Assembly (NCBI GenBank): GCA_041071465.1
Contig: CP163498.1
Coordinates: forward strand, 434,001 to 498,000
Source: Pseudomonas putida
GTDB taxonomy: Bacteria > Pseudomonadota > Gammaproteobacteria > Pseudomonadales > Pseudomonadaceae
DNA: 64,000 nucleotides
Reading direction: 5' to 3'
The position numbers and the translations under genes were made by a program. The notes beneath the pieces were generated by a model. That model ran no database searches, was not told where the DNA came from, and was given only the letters and a program-made list of their open reading frames with translations. Below, one piece after another: positions 1 through 8,966 of this stretch (position 1 is its first letter; each line of letters opens with the position of its first letter).

Positions 1-47
1 CGCGAAGAGGCCGGAAGCCTCAATAAATCAATCTGCCTGAAGGCGGT

Positions 48-605
48 TTATTCGCCCCAGGCACTGACAAAATCAGCAGTTTCCAGCACCGGCGCAGTGC
101 GTGGCTCGGTCAACGGCGTACCGACATACAGGTAACCGATCAACTCTTCATTCTCGGCCAACCCCAGCCCCTTGTGCACATGGGCATCAAAAGCCATGTC
201 CCCGGTGCGCCACACCGCCCCGACGCCTTGCGCATGCGCGGCGATCAGAATGCCGTGCGCCGCACAGCCCGCAGCCAGGCGCTGCTCGGACTTGGGCACC
301 TTGAAGTGGTCCTGCAACTTGGCGATGACCACGATCAGCAACGGTGCCCGCAGGGGCATGGCACGAGCCTTGTCCAGTGCCGCCTGGCTGGCATCACCTT
401 TGTGCTGCACGGCTTCGGCGAACAGCTCGCCGAGTTTCTCGCGGCCCTGGCCTTCGATGGTAAGGAAACGCCATGGCCGCAGCTGGCCATGGTCCGGAGC
501 ACGCAGGGCGGCCTGGAACAGCGCCTCGCGTTGAGCGGCATTGGGCGCCGGATCGGTCAGGCGTGGCACGGAAACACGGTTGAGCAATGCGTCGAGAGCC
601 TCCAT
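48..605 (-). CDS. NAD(P)H nitroreductase, YdjA family
   Basis: The 185-residue protein is full length for the YdjA subgroup of the flavin-dependent nitroreductase superfamily, which reduces nitro or quinone compounds with FMN and NAD(P)H in the cytoplasm. Family marks are the N-terminal LLNRVSVPRLTDPAP stretch, the FMN-contacting RAPDHGQLRPWRF segment (about residues 35-47), a KARAMPLRAPLLIVV strand in the middle, and GVGAVWRTG near residue 127. The ATG is preceded by a clear AGGAGGG ribosome binding site. It is divergent from trkH with about 100 bases between the starts. The physiological substrate cannot be read from sequence. Confidence 0.9.
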   Translation of the reverse strand: MEALDALLNRVSVPRLTDPAPNAAQREALFQAALRAPDHGQLRPWRFLTIEGQGREKLGELFAEAVQHKGDASQAALDKARAMPLRAPLLIVVIAKLQDHFKVPKSEQRLAAGCAAHGILIAAHAQGVGAVWRTGDMAFDAHVHKGLGLAENEELIGYLYVGTPLTEPRTAPVLETADFVSAWGE

Positions 606-707
606 CGGCTACCCTCCTGGCAGTTGAATGTGCGGCCATTCTAGCGTTTACATCACCAGACCCATAGGTAGAATGGCGCCCTTCCGTTTCGAGTCAGAGC
701 AGATCAC

Positions 708-2162
708 ATGGCGTTGCCGACCTTAAGGATCATTGGTTTCATCATCGGCATCTTCCTGATTACCCTGGCCGTGGGCATGGCCGTGCCCATGGCTACCCTG
801 GTGATCTTCGAGCGTACCGGTGACATGCCGTCGTTCCTCTGGTCGAGCCTGATCACCTTCATCGCAGGCCTTGCCCTGGTAATACCGGGGCGCCCGGAGC
901 ATGTACACCTGCGCCCGCGCGACATGTACCTGCTGACGGTCAGCAGTTGGCTGGTGGTGTGCGTGTTCGCCGCGCTGCCGTTCCTGCTGACTCAGCACAT
1001 CAGTTACACCGACGCCTTCTTCGAAAGCATGTCAGGCATTACCGCCACAGGCGCCACCGTGCTCAGCGGGCTCGATAGCATGTCACCGGGTATCCTGATG
1101 TGGCGCTCGATGCTGCACTGGCTCGGCGGTATCGGCTTCATCGCCATGGCGGTGGCAATCCTGCCACTGCTGCGTATCGGTGGCATGCGCCTGTTCCAGA
1201 CCGAATCGTCCGACCGCTCGGAAAAGGTCATGCCGCGCTCGCACATGGTCGCCAAATCGATCGTGGGGGTTTACGTCGGTTTCTCCATCCTGGGTTCGCT
1301 GGCCTTCTGGTGGGCAGGCATGAGCCCGTTCGATGCGATCAACCATGCCATGTCGGCGATCTCCACCGGCGGTTTCTCCACCTCCGACCAATCCTTGGCG
1401 AAATGGGATATCCCCGCCGTGCACTGGGTTGCGGTGGTGGTGATGATCATGGGCAGCCTGCCGTTCACCCTTTACGTGGCCACCCTGCGCGGCAACCGCA
1501 AGGCGCTGATCCGCGACCAGCAGGTGCAAGGGTTGCTGGGCATGCTGGTGGTCACCTGGCTGGTGTTGGGCACCTGGTACTGGTACAGCACCAACCTGCA
1601 CTGGCTCGACGCCCTGCGCCACGTGGCACTGAACGTGACCTCGGTGGTCACCACCACCGGTTTCGCCCTGGGTGACTACAGCCTGTGGGGCAATTTTTCG
1701 CTGATGCTGTTCTTCTACCTGGGCTTCGTTGGCGGCTGCTCCGGCTCGACCGCGGGCGGCATCAAGATTTTCCGCTTCCAGGTGGCCTATATCCTGCTCA
1801 AGGCCAGCCTCAACCAGCTGATTCACCCGCGTGCGGTGATCAAGCAGAAATACAACGGCCATCGCCTCGACGAAGACATCGTGCGTTCGATCCTGACGTT
1901 CTCGTTCTTCTTCGCCATCACCATCTGCGTCATGGCCTTGCTGCTGTCGTTGCTGGGCGTGGACTGGATGACTGCACTGACCGGCGCCGCTGGCACGGTT
2001 TCGGGTGTGGGGCCGGGCCTGGGTGAAGTGATCGGCCCTTCGGGTAACTACGCCACGCTGCCTGACGCGGCCAAGTGGATCTTGGCGGCCGGCATGCTGC
2101 TTGGCCGCCTGGAAATCATCACGGTGCTAGTGTTGTGCATGCCGGCGTTCTGGCGTCATTGA
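708..2162 (+). CDS. trkH: Trk system potassium uptake membrane protein TrkH
   Basis: This is the integral-membrane potassium-translocating subunit of a Trk system, normally working with cytoplasmic TrkA, which is not in this window. The 484 residues match the family length. Four P-loop signatures of the pseudo-fourfold pore are visible: TATGA (residues 112-116), STGGFST (219-225), TTTGFA (315-320) and SGVGPG (432-437). The GCSGSTAGGIK segment near residue 343 is also typical. The last 44 bases overlap the 3' end of the convergent AraC gene. TrkH and the very similar TrkG/TrkI cannot be separated by eye. Confidence 0.93.
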   Translation: MALPTLRIIGFIIGIFLITLAVGMAVPMATLVIFERTGDMPSFLWSSLITFIAGLALVIPGRPEHVHLRPRDMYLLTVSSWLVVCVFAALPFLLTQHISYTDAFFESMSGITATGATVLSGLDSMSPGILMWRSMLHWLGGIGFIAMAVAILPLLRIGGMRLFQTESSDRSEKVMPRSHMVAKSIVGVYVGFSILGSLAFWWAGMSPFDAINHAMSAISTGGFSTSDQSLAKWDIPAVHWVAVVVMIMGSLPFTLYVATLRGNRKALIRDQQVQGLLGMLVVTWLVLGTWYWYSTNLHWLDALRHVALNVTSVVTTTGFALGDYSLWGNFSLMLFFYLGFVGGCSGSTAGGIKIFRFQVAYILLKASLNQLIHPRAVIKQKYNGHRLDEDIVRSILTFSFFFAITICVMALLLSLLGVDWMTALTGAAGTVSGVGPGLGEVIGPSGNYATLPDAAKWILAAGMLLGRLEIITVLVLCMPAFWRH

Positions 2163-3180
2163 CCACTTCGGCTTCGGTGCCCAGGCGGGCGCGGTACTCG
2201 CTGGGTGTGGCGTCGAACCAGCGGCGGAACGCCCGATAGAAGTTGCTGGGGTCGGCGAAGCCGAGCAGGTAGGCGGCCTCAAGCAAAGTCATGCCCGGCT
2301 GCGCCAGGTACTGTTCGGCCAGCTCGCGGCGGGTATCGTCAAGCAGGGTCTGGAAGCTGGTGCCCTCCTCCTGCAGCCGCCGCTGCAAGGTCCGCTGCGA
2401 CAGGTGCAGGGCCTGGGCCAGGGTTTCACGCTTCGGTTCACCCTGCGGCAGAATGCGGCACAACACCTGGCGCACCCGGTGGGTTACCCGGCTTTCGGAG
2501 AAACGTGCCAGGTACTCCCCGGCAAACCGGTCGTGCAGCACCGCCATGGCCTCGTTCGCGGTAGGCAGCGGGGCTTCCATGTCGGCCCGCTCGAACACCA
2601 GGGCATCGTGTGGCGCGCCGAAAACCAGCGGCGAATGGAACGCCACCTTGTACGGCTCGACGTTCTTTGGCTGCGGCCCTTGCACCAATACCCGCCGCGG
2701 CTGCACCGGCCGGCCACTGAGCCATTTGCACAGCGCCAATGCGCAGGCCAGCGACGCTTCGGCACTGTGCCGGGTCGGCGGCAGGTGGTCACCGTGGACG
2801 GTCAGGATCAGCGAGTAGCCCTCGGCGCCAAGGACAAAACTGAGGTCGGAGCTTTCGGCGATGATGCGCTGGTAGCGCACCAGGCGTTCGAAGCCCTCGG
2901 CCAAGGTGCGGCTGGACATCAACGCATAGCCCACCACATGGAACGACGCCGGGCGCACCACCCGCGCCATGTTCAGACCGATGGCCTCGTTGCCTGACAG
3001 CTCCACTGCCAGCTGCCATAGCCGGGTCATGGAGTCTTGCGGAAAACGTGCATCCGGGTCGTCGAGTGCGGCAAAGTCCAGCCCTAGCTGCTTGAACATG
3101 GCCCGGCAATCCAGCCCCTCCAGTTCAAGTGCCTTCACAATCCCTGATGCCCAACTGGCTGACGTGGTTCTTTCGCTCAT
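2119..3180 (-). CDS. AraC family transcriptional regulator, OruR/arabinose-binding-domain type
   Basis: The 353-residue regulator has a long N-terminal effector domain of the type shared by OruR-like Pseudomonas regulators (FKQLGLDFAALDDPDARFP start, about residues 10-200). A C-terminal AraC helix-turn-helix pair follows (about 245-340), with LAQALHLSQRTLQRRLQEEG and the second helix signature GFADPSNFYRAFRRWFDATP. The 3' end overlaps trkH by 44 bases in convergent orientation, so the two transcripts are antisense there. No metabolic neighbour indicates its target. The ATG lacks a strong Shine-Dalgarno sequence but is the only good start before the conserved N-terminus. Confidence 0.85.
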   Translation of the reverse strand: MSERTTSASWASGIVKALELEGLDCRAMFKQLGLDFAALDDPDARFPQDSMTRLWQLAVELSGNEAIGLNMARVVRPASFHVVGYALMSSRTLAEGFERLVRYQRIIAESSDLSFVLGAEGYSLILTVHGDHLPPTRHSAEASLACALALCKWLSGRPVQPRRVLVQGPQPKNVEPYKVAFHSPLVFGAPHDALVFERADMEAPLPTANEAMAVLHDRFAGEYLARFSESRVTHRVRQVLCRILPQGEPKRETLAQALHLSQRTLQRRLQEEGTSFQTLLDDTRRELAEQYLAQPGMTLLEAAYLLGFADPSNFYRAFRRWFDATPSEYRARLGTEAEVVNDARTPACTTLAP

Positions 3181-3333
3181 GACAGGCTTCTTTTACCGAC
3201 CGCTCCTGCGGTGAACCCCAAGGATACTCATTTGGCGCCTATTGTCACTGGTAGGCCCCGTCAGTCACTCTAGACTCGAATCAGGCTCCACGCCGTGCAT
3301 CTTGTCCAGAAGTATTAATCCCGGAGCACCGCC

Positions 3334-3645
3334 ATGAACAGCAAAGCGCAGTTTCGCAGTTTTGCCGAGTTCTATCCTTACTACCTGGGGGAGCACAGCA
3401 ACCCCACCTGCCGCCGCCTGCACTTCGTCGGCACCAGCCTGGTGATCGCGCTGCTGGCCTACACCATTGGCAGTGGCAAATGGTTGCTGCTGCTGGCCGT
3501 GCCGGTGTTCGGCTATGGCTTTGCCTGGGTCGGGCACTTTTTTTTCGAAAAGAACCGGCCAGCGACCTTTACCTATCCGCTGTACAGCCTGGCCGGTGAT
3601 TTCGTGATGTTCCGGGATATCCTGCTGGGCAAGATCCGGCTGTAG
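3334..3645 (+). CDS. DUF962/Mpo1-like membrane protein
   Basis: This is a small 103-residue membrane protein of the DUF962 (YGL010w/Mpo1-like) family. Visible family marks are FYPYYLGEHSNPTCRRLHFVG at the N-terminus (His20, Asn22, His30), two hydrophobic segments (about residues 34-48 and 50-62), and the signature WVGHFFFEKNRPATFTYPL (64-82). Yeast Mpo1 is an iron-dependent dioxygenase acting on 2-hydroxy fatty acids. Whether bacterial members share that activity is not established, so that role is inference. It stands alone between the AraC gene and the phosphoesterase gene. A GGGCTGC-aaa-GCAGCCC hairpin follows it. Confidence 0.85.
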   Translation: MNSKAQFRSFAEFYPYYLGEHSNPTCRRLHFVGTSLVIALLAYTIGSGKWLLLLAVPVFGYGFAWVGHFFFEKNRPATFTYPLYSLAGDFVMFRDILLGKIRL

Positions 3646-3666
3646 GCGCGGCCTTGTGCCGCGAAA

Positions 3667-3683
3667 GGGCTGCAAAGCAGCCC
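3667..3683. repeat. Small GC hairpin at convergent gene ends
   Basis: This is a 7-bp inverted repeat (GGGCTGC, three-base loop, GCAGCCC). It sits between the DUF962 gene and the LpxH-like gene, whose 3' ends face each other. Hairpins of the same design recur at 8940-8958, 14597-14615 and 39145-39161. There is no T-run, so it may simply be a stable RNA 3' end. Confidence 0.5.
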
Positions 3684-3698
3684 CATGGCCCTCACGCC

Positions 3699-4511
3699 CT
3701 ACACCGGCTCGCGCACCACCGCAGCCGCCTGCGCCTCGCGCGCCTGAGCCTCAGCCAGCCGGTACAGTTCGATACTGCCATCCCAATGTTCGATCAGCGC
3801 CGTGCATGACTCCACCCAATCCCCGCAATTGAGGTAGTCCACCTCCCCCACCTTGCGGATCTCGGCATGGTGGATGTGCCCACACACCACCCCATGAAAA
3901 CCGCGCCGTGTGCACTCGTGGGCAATGGCATCCTCGAAGTCGCTGATGAAATTCACCGCACCTTTCACCTTGTGCTTGAGGTACGCCGACAGCGACCAGT
4001 ACCCATAGCCGTACCGCGCCCGCCAGTGGTTGAGCCAACGGTTGAGCACCAGGGTGAACTCGTAGGCACGGTCGCCCAGAAACGCCAACCAGCGGTGGTA
4101 ACGGGTAATCACGTCGAACTGGTCGCCATGGATCACCAGCAGTCGACGGCCATCGGCGGTCAAGTGTTCGGCCTCGTCCACCAGCTGAATGTTGCCCAGA
4201 ATCAGCTTTGAATAGCGGCGCAGGAACTCGTCATGGTTGCCCGTGACGTAGATCACCTCGGTGCCGCGCTTGCTCATGGTCAGCAGCCGGCGGATCACGT
4301 TGGTGTGGGCCTGCGGCCAGTAGATCCCACCACGCAGCTTCCAGCCATCGATGATATCGCCCACCAGATAGACGCGGTCGGCCTGGTAGCCCTTGAGGAA
4401 CCGCGACAGGTGTTCGGCCTGGCAGTCGCGGGTGCCCAGGTGCACGTCGGAGATCCACAGGGTACGCACGCGTTGCTTGCGCGAGGGACGAGACAGTTCG
4501 GCATGGGTCAT
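3699..4511 (-). CDS. LpxH-like metallophosphoesterase (UDP-2,3-diacylglucosamine diphosphatase family)
   Basis: The 270-residue calcineurin-fold phosphoesterase carries the full di-metal motif set: SDVHLG (Asp22, His24), GDIIDGW, GNHDEF, HGDQFD and GHIHHAE. Length and motifs place it in the COG2908 family with LpxH, but it looks like the longer paralogue found beside true LpxH in pseudomonads, so hydrolysis of UDP-2,3-diacylglucosamine is not assured. The ATG at 4511 is preceded by GGAG at suitable spacing. An upstream extension to 4640 lacks a ribosome binding site and overlaps the divergent AraC promoter. It ends with an Ala-rich tail. Confidence 0.85.
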   Translation of the reverse strand: MTHAELSRPSRKQRVRTLWISDVHLGTRDCQAEHLSRFLKGYQADRVYLVGDIIDGWKLRGGIYWPQAHTNVIRRLLTMSKRGTEVIYVTGNHDEFLRRYSKLILGNIQLVDEAEHLTADGRRLLVIHGDQFDVITRYHRWLAFLGDRAYEFTLVLNRWLNHWRARYGYGYWSLSAYLKHKVKGAVNFISDFEDAIAHECTRRGFHGVVCGHIHHAEIRKVGEVDYLNCGDWVESCTALIEHWDGSIELYRLAEAQAREAQAAAVVREPV

Positions 4512-4638
4512 GGGCAGGCTCCGGCGCAGTTTGCTGGAGACTGGCAGGCAGGCATGACAGCGCCATGGCAAAACGGTGACGAGTGATGGCGTGCGGGGTT
4601 TGAGGCACAATGAGCGCCTGCCCTGCGAGGAAGCCCCC

Positions 4639-5406
4639 ATGACCGCCGGCCCGATCCTCTCGCTGCGCCATTACCGCGACAGCCTGATCGCCCACAGCCA
4701 CGAACACCCGCAACTGGTGTTCGGCCTGCGCGGCCGCCTGGAGTTCGAGGTCCAGGGGCAAGGCGCCGGGATCGACCGGCAGGGGCTGATCGTGGTACCG
4801 GCGGGCGCGCATCACACCTGCGCCAGCGATGGCGGCAGCCACTGCCTGGTGTTGGATGTGCCTGGGGAGCGCTGGCTGCACGAGCAACTGGGCGAGCATG
4901 CCGATGCCAGCCGCCGCCTGCTCGATCGCCCTGCCGCGCTGGGCCTGGACGACCGTCAGCAGCAGTTGGTGGACTGGCTGGCGGCCAGCCCCATGGACGA
5001 CCCGTTGATCGCCCGGCAAGGCGCAGCGCTGTTACTGGCCAGCCTGAATCCAACGGCGGCTGCCAACGTTCGGGCCAGCCAGCGCTTACCTTATGCCGCG
5101 TTCGATACCCATATCGAGCAACAGGCTGCCTACCCGTTGCAGGTCGCCGACCTGGCGCGCATTGCCGGGCTGTCCAGTGCCCGGCTGCATGCGCGCTTTA
5201 CCGCCGAGTGCGGGATGACACCGATGGACTACATTCGCCAGCGACGCTTGCTCAAGGCACGGCGGCTGGTGGTGCAGACTTCGTTACCCATGGGTGAGAT
5301 TGCAGCGCAGGTGGGGTATAGCTCACAGAGTGCGTTTTCGGCAGCGATGTTGCGGGCGTTCGGTTGTACGCCTTTGGCGTTGCGGCGAGAGCCCGGCGAC
5401 AATTGA
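4639..5406 (+). CDS. AraC family transcriptional regulator with cupin sensor domain
   Basis: This is a 255-residue regulator. The N-terminal half is a cupin-like sensor (HSHEHPQLVFGLRGRLEFEV, then GLIVVPAGAHHTC). The C-terminal half is an AraC DNA-binding domain with VADLARIAGLSSARLHARF and a second helix region VGYSSQSAFSAAMLRAFGCTP. The start at 4639 is supported by GAGGAA upstream. It lies 100 bases before an EamA transporter on the same strand, a common regulator/exporter layout, so the transporter is a likely target. The ligand is unknown. Confidence 0.88.
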   Translation: MTAGPILSLRHYRDSLIAHSHEHPQLVFGLRGRLEFEVQGQGAGIDRQGLIVVPAGAHHTCASDGGSHCLVLDVPGERWLHEQLGEHADASRRLLDRPAALGLDDRQQQLVDWLAASPMDDPLIARQGAALLLASLNPTAAANVRASQRLPYAAFDTHIEQQAAYPLQVADLARIAGLSSARLHARFTAECGMTPMDYIRQRRLLKARRLVVQTSLPMGEIAAQVGYSSQSAFSAAMLRAFGCTPLALRREPGDN

Positions 5407-5506
5407 CAGCAGTCTTGCGACAGAAATCGTTGGCCTGTGATTTTACACTTTGCCTGTGCTGCGAAGAGGCCGGCACAGCCAATAGAGATCTTGAGCAAGG
5501 ACTACC

Positions 5507-6397
5507 ATGAACCACCGCACAGCCCTAGGCGCCCTGCACATTGGCGCGCTGTTTTTCGGCCTTACCGGCGTCTTCGGCAAGCTGGCCGCCAGCGCCAGCC
5601 CGGCAATCATCGTCTTTGGCCGCGCCGCCTTCGCCGTGCTCGCCCTGGCTCTGTTCGCCAGCCTGGCCGGCCCGGGCTGGCAACGCCTCAGCGGCCAGGA
5701 CGCACGCCGCCTGCTGCTCGGCGGTGTGCTGCTGGCCGGCCACTGGGTCAGTTTCTTCATCGCCGTCAAAGTCGGCGGCGTGGCCATCGCCACCCTCGGT
5801 TTCGCCAGTTTCCCGGCCTTCACCGTGATCCTCGAAGGCCTGCTGTTCCGCGAGCGTATCCGCCGCAACGAAACCGTATTGGTCGTGCTGGTCAGCCTCG
5901 GCCTGGTACTGGTCACGCCGGCATTCGACCTGGCCAGCGAAGCCACTGGCGGCCTGCTCTGGGCACTGCTCTCGGGCCTGCTGTTCTCGCTGCTGTCACT
6001 CACCAACCGGGCCGGCTCCGGCCGTTTGCCTGCAGTACAGGCAGCGCTGTGGCAGAACCTGGTAGTGGGCCTGTGCCTGCTGCCGTTCGCGGCCCCTGGC
6101 CTGGGCGGCGTAGCCCCCGTGGACTGGCTGTGGATCGCCCTGCTCGGCGTCTTCTGCACCGGCGTTGCGCACAGCCTGTTCGTCGCCAGCCTGGCAGTGA
6201 TCAAGGCGCGCACGGCCGCCGTGGTGTTCGGCATGGAGCCGGTCTACGGGATTGCCGTGGCGTGGGCGGTGTTCGCCGAAACCCCCACCGTGCGCATGCT
6301 GCTGGGCGGCGCACTGATCATCTTCGCCATCGTGCTGTCCAGCCGCCTGGCTGCCGAGCAACCGCCCAGGCAGCGGCCACTGCCCGAGGGGGCTTGA
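5507..6397 (+). CDS. EamA/DMT family transporter
   Basis: This inner-membrane protein of 296 residues belongs to the drug/metabolite transporter superfamily. It has two repeated EamA domains of five helices each; each half shows the conserved Gly/Ala/Pro-rich ends (FGLTGVFGKLAA at residues 12-24; GLLWALLSGLLFSLLSLTNR in the second half). Family members usually export amino acids, purines or related metabolites. AAGGA precedes the ATG. It follows an AraC regulator, which probably controls it. Its stop codon is directly abutted by the stop codon of the convergent SelW-like gene, with no spacer. Confidence 0.87.
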   Translation: MNHRTALGALHIGALFFGLTGVFGKLAASASPAIIVFGRAAFAVLALALFASLAGPGWQRLSGQDARRLLLGGVLLAGHWVSFFIAVKVGGVAIATLGFASFPAFTVILEGLLFRERIRRNETVLVVLVSLGLVLVTPAFDLASEATGGLLWALLSGLLFSLLSLTNRAGSGRLPAVQAALWQNLVVGLCLLPFAAPGLGGVAPVDWLWIALLGVFCTGVAHSLFVASLAVIKARTAAVVFGMEPVYGIAVAWAVFAETPTVRMLLGGALIIFAIVLSSRLAAEQPPRQRPLPEGA

Positions 6398-6679
6398 TCA
6401 GCGGTCGTTGTGGCCAAGGTCACGCTGTGGGTCGATCTGGTCGCGCACCCGCTGCTTCAATACCTTGGCCTCGGGGAAACCACCGTCGGCCTTGCGCTCC
6501 CAGATCTGCACGCCATTGCAGGTGATGCGGAAGATGCCGCCGGTGCCCGGCTCCAGCGCTACCCGGCCCAGGTCGTCGGCAAAGGTGCTGAGCAGTTCCT
6601 GAGCCAGCCAGGCAGCACGCAGCAGCCACTGGCACTGGGTGCAATAGGTGATAACGATTTCCGGCTTGCTGTCGGCCAT
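6398..6679 (-). CDS. SelT/SelW/SelH (Rdx) family thioredoxin-like protein
   Basis: The 93-residue cytoplasmic protein has the short thioredoxin-like fold of the Rdx family. The redox motif CTQC (Cys13, Cys16) follows the first strand VITYC, and the family hallmark GTGGIFRITCNG leads to IWERKADGGFPEAK. In selenoprotein W the first reactive position can be selenocysteine; here both are cysteine. The function is presumed redox and is unproven in bacteria. Its stop codon starts exactly one base after the end of the convergent EamA gene. Confidence 0.88.
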   Translation of the reverse strand: MADSKPEIVITYCTQCQWLLRAAWLAQELLSTFADDLGRVALEPGTGGIFRITCNGVQIWERKADGGFPEAKVLKQRVRDQIDPQRDLGHNDR

Positions 6680-6746
6680 GGTGAAACATCTCCAGGTAAG
6701 GGGCCGCTTATACTAGCGGTCTTTAGCCCACGGTTTGAGACTCACG

Positions 6747-8933
6747 ATGCGCCGTTTGCTGTTCTGTTTTCTGCTTGCCCTCACCACGCTTGCGGCAACC
6801 GCCGCCGAACCTGCCAGGCCCAAGGTCGGTTTGGTACTGTCGGGTGGTGCGGCCCGTGGCCTGGCTCACATCGGCGTGCTCAAGGCGCTGGAAGAACAGG
6901 GTGTGCGCATCGACGCCATCGCCGGCACCAGCATGGGCGCAGTGGTCGGCGGGTTGTACGCCTCGGGCTACAGTGTCGAAGAGCTGGAAAAGCTCGCCAC
7001 CACCCTGGACTGGCAACAGGCGCTGTCCGATGCCCCGCCACGCAAGGACGTGCCGTTTAGGCGCAAGCAGGATGACCGCGACTTCCTGGTCAAACAGAAG
7101 CTCAGCTTTCGTGACGACGGCAGCCTGGGCCTGCCACTGGGGGTAATCCAAGGCCAGAACTTGTCACTGCTGCTGGAAAGCAAACTGGCGCACACCGCCG
7201 ACACCCGCGACTTCGACAAGCTGCCTATCCCCTTCCGCGCCGTGGCCACCGACATCGCCAGTGGCGAAAAAGTAGTGTTTCGCCGCGGCCACCTGCCACA
7301 GGTCATTCGCGCCAGCATGTCGATCCCTGCCGTGTTCGCCCCGGTCGAGCTGGACGGCCGACTGCTGGTGGACGGTGGCATGGTCGACAACATTCCGGTC
7401 GACGTGGCCCGCGAAATGGGCGTGGACCTGGCCATCGTGGTCGACATCGGCACCCCACTGAAGGATCGCAAGCAATTACTGACCGTGGTCGACGTGCTCA
7501 ACCAGTCGATCACCCTGATGACCCGGCGCAACTCGGAAGAACAACTGGCCAGCCTGCACCGCGACGACATCCTCATCCAACCATCGCTGACTGCCTTCGG
7601 CGTGACCGATTTTGGCCGCGCCAGGGACATGATCGACGCCGGTTACCGCGCCACCCGCCTGCTCGACCCTCGCCTGGCTGCCCTGCGCCAGCCCGAAGGC
7701 GACAGCAGCCTGGCCGTGGCCCGCTCGCCGCGCCAGCGCACACCGGTGATCACCGCGATCCGAATCGAGAACGACTCCAAGGTCAGCGACGACGTGATTC
7801 GCTCGTACATCCGCCAACCGATCGACGCGCCGTTGGAGCTGGACCGCCTGCAGACCGACATGGGTACGCTGTACGGCCTGGATTACTTCGACCGGGTGCA
7901 GTACCGCGTGGTGCACAAGGGCGACGACAACACCCTGGTGATCAACGCCCGTGGCCGGCGCGGCGGCACCGACTACCTGCGTCTGGGCCTTAACCTGTCC
8001 GATGACCTGCGTGGCGACAGCGCCTTCAACCTGGGTGCCAGCTACCGGGTCAACGGCATCAACAGCCTCGGCGCAGAATGGCTGACCCGTGGCCAGATCG
8101 GCGACCAGCAAGAGCTGTACAGCGAGTTCTACCAACCGCTGGACGTGGGCTCGCGCTACTTTGTCGCGCCTTACCTGGATTTCAGCTCGCAGAACATCGA
8201 AGCCACCCTGGACAACGACCCGGTCGCCGAATACCGCCTGGAGCGCTACGGCTTTGGCCTGAACGTGGGCCGGCAGATCGGCACCAGCGGTGAAGTGCGC
8301 CTGGGCGTGGGCAAGGCCTGGGGCGAGGCCGAGGTGCGCATCGGCGACCAGGACCTGCCCAAAGTCAGTTTCAACGAAGGCTTCTACGAGCTGAAGTACT
8401 CGTTCGACACCCTCGACAACGTATACTTCCCGCACCGAGGCGAGGACATCGGCCTGACCTTGCGCAAATACGACAAGTCGCTGGACTCCGACCAGGATTA
8501 CCGGCAGTGGCTGTTCAACCTGGACAAGGCGATCAGCAGTGGGCCGAACACCTTCGTGCTGGGCGGTCGCTATGGGCGCACGCTGGATGACACCGAAGTG
8601 GTGACGTCGAGCTTCGTGATGGGCGGAGCGCGAGAGCTGTCAGGCTTTCGCCAGGACTCGGTGTCGGGGCAGAACGTGAGCCTGCTGCGCATGGTCTACT
8701 ACCGCCGCTTGACGCCAAGGGCCTATGTGCCGCTGGACTTCCCGTTGTACATCGGCGGGTCGCTGGAGCGTGGGCGGGCATGGAACAACGACAACGAGTT
8801 CGACAGTGGGTACATCAATGCGGCGAGCATCTTCCTGGGGCTGGAGACGCCGTTGGGGCCGTTGAACTTCACCTACGGCACCAACAGTGCGCATGAGCAT
8901 GCGGTGTATCTGAACCTGGGGCATACCTTCTGA
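6747..8933 (+). CDS. plpD: PlpD-type patatin-like phospholipase, type Vd autotransporter
   Basis: This is a secreted phospholipase fused to its own outer-membrane barrel (type Vd secretion). The order is a signal peptide (residues 1-20), a patatin domain (about 25-220) with the oxyanion glycine box SGGAARG, nucleophile GTSMG (Ser62) and DGG acid (Asp209), then a POTRA-like region (about 320-400) and a 16-strand Omp85-type barrel ending in Phe. The Ser-Asp distance and the 728-residue length match P. aeruginosa PlpD as I recall it. The ATG at 6747 is preferred over a TTG four codons upstream because the signal peptide then begins with MRR. Substrates are presumably phospholipids of other cells. 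Confidence 0.9.
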   Translation: MRRLLFCFLLALTTLAATAAEPARPKVGLVLSGGAARGLAHIGVLKALEEQGVRIDAIAGTSMGAVVGGLYASGYSVEELEKLATTLDWQQALSDAPPRKDVPFRRKQDDRDFLVKQKLSFRDDGSLGLPLGVIQGQNLSLLLESKLAHTADTRDFDKLPIPFRAVATDIASGEKVVFRRGHLPQVIRASMSIPAVFAPVELDGRLLVDGGMVDNIPVDVAREMGVDLAIVVDIGTPLKDRKQLLTVVDVLNQSITLMTRRNSEEQLASLHRDDILIQPSLTAFGVTDFGRARDMIDAGYRATRLLDPRLAALRQPEGDSSLAVARSPRQRTPVITAIRIENDSKVSDDVIRSYIRQPIDAPLELDRLQTDMGTLYGLDYFDRVQYRVVHKGDDNTLVINARGRRGGTDYLRLGLNLSDDLRGDSAFNLGASYRVNGINSLGAEWLTRGQIGDQQELYSEFYQPLDVGSRYFVAPYLDFSSQNIEATLDNDPVAEYRLERYGFGLNVGRQIGTSGEVRLGVGKAWGEAEVRIGDQDLPKVSFNEGFYELKYSFDTLDNVYFPHRGEDIGLTLRKYDKSLDSDQDYRQWLFNLDKAISSGPNTFVLGGRYGRTLDDTEVVTSSFVMGGARELSGFRQDSVSGQNVSLLRMVYYRRLTPRAYVPLDFPLYIGGSLERGRAWNNDNEFDSGYINAASIFLGLETPLGPLNFTYGTNSAHEHAVYLNLGHTF

Positions 8934-8939
8934 TTTTTT

Positions 8940-8958
8940 GGGGCTGCGTTGCAGCCCC
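8940..8958. repeat. GGGGCTGC hairpin between convergent plpD and slyA-like gene
   Basis: Two perfect 8-bp arms (GGGGCTGC and GCAGCCCC) are separated by three bases. The hairpin lies immediately after plpD and just before the 3' end of the convergent MarR gene. The T-run lies on its left, so on neither strand is there a U-tract following the stem. It is therefore not a standard intrinsic terminator. Confidence 0.5.
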
Positions 8959-8966
8959 AAGGGCCT

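Noticed and set aside
8934..8966. Intrinsic terminator after plpD
   Set aside because: A stem exists, but the T-run is before it on the plus strand and becomes an A-run after it on the minus strand, so it is not a standard terminator.
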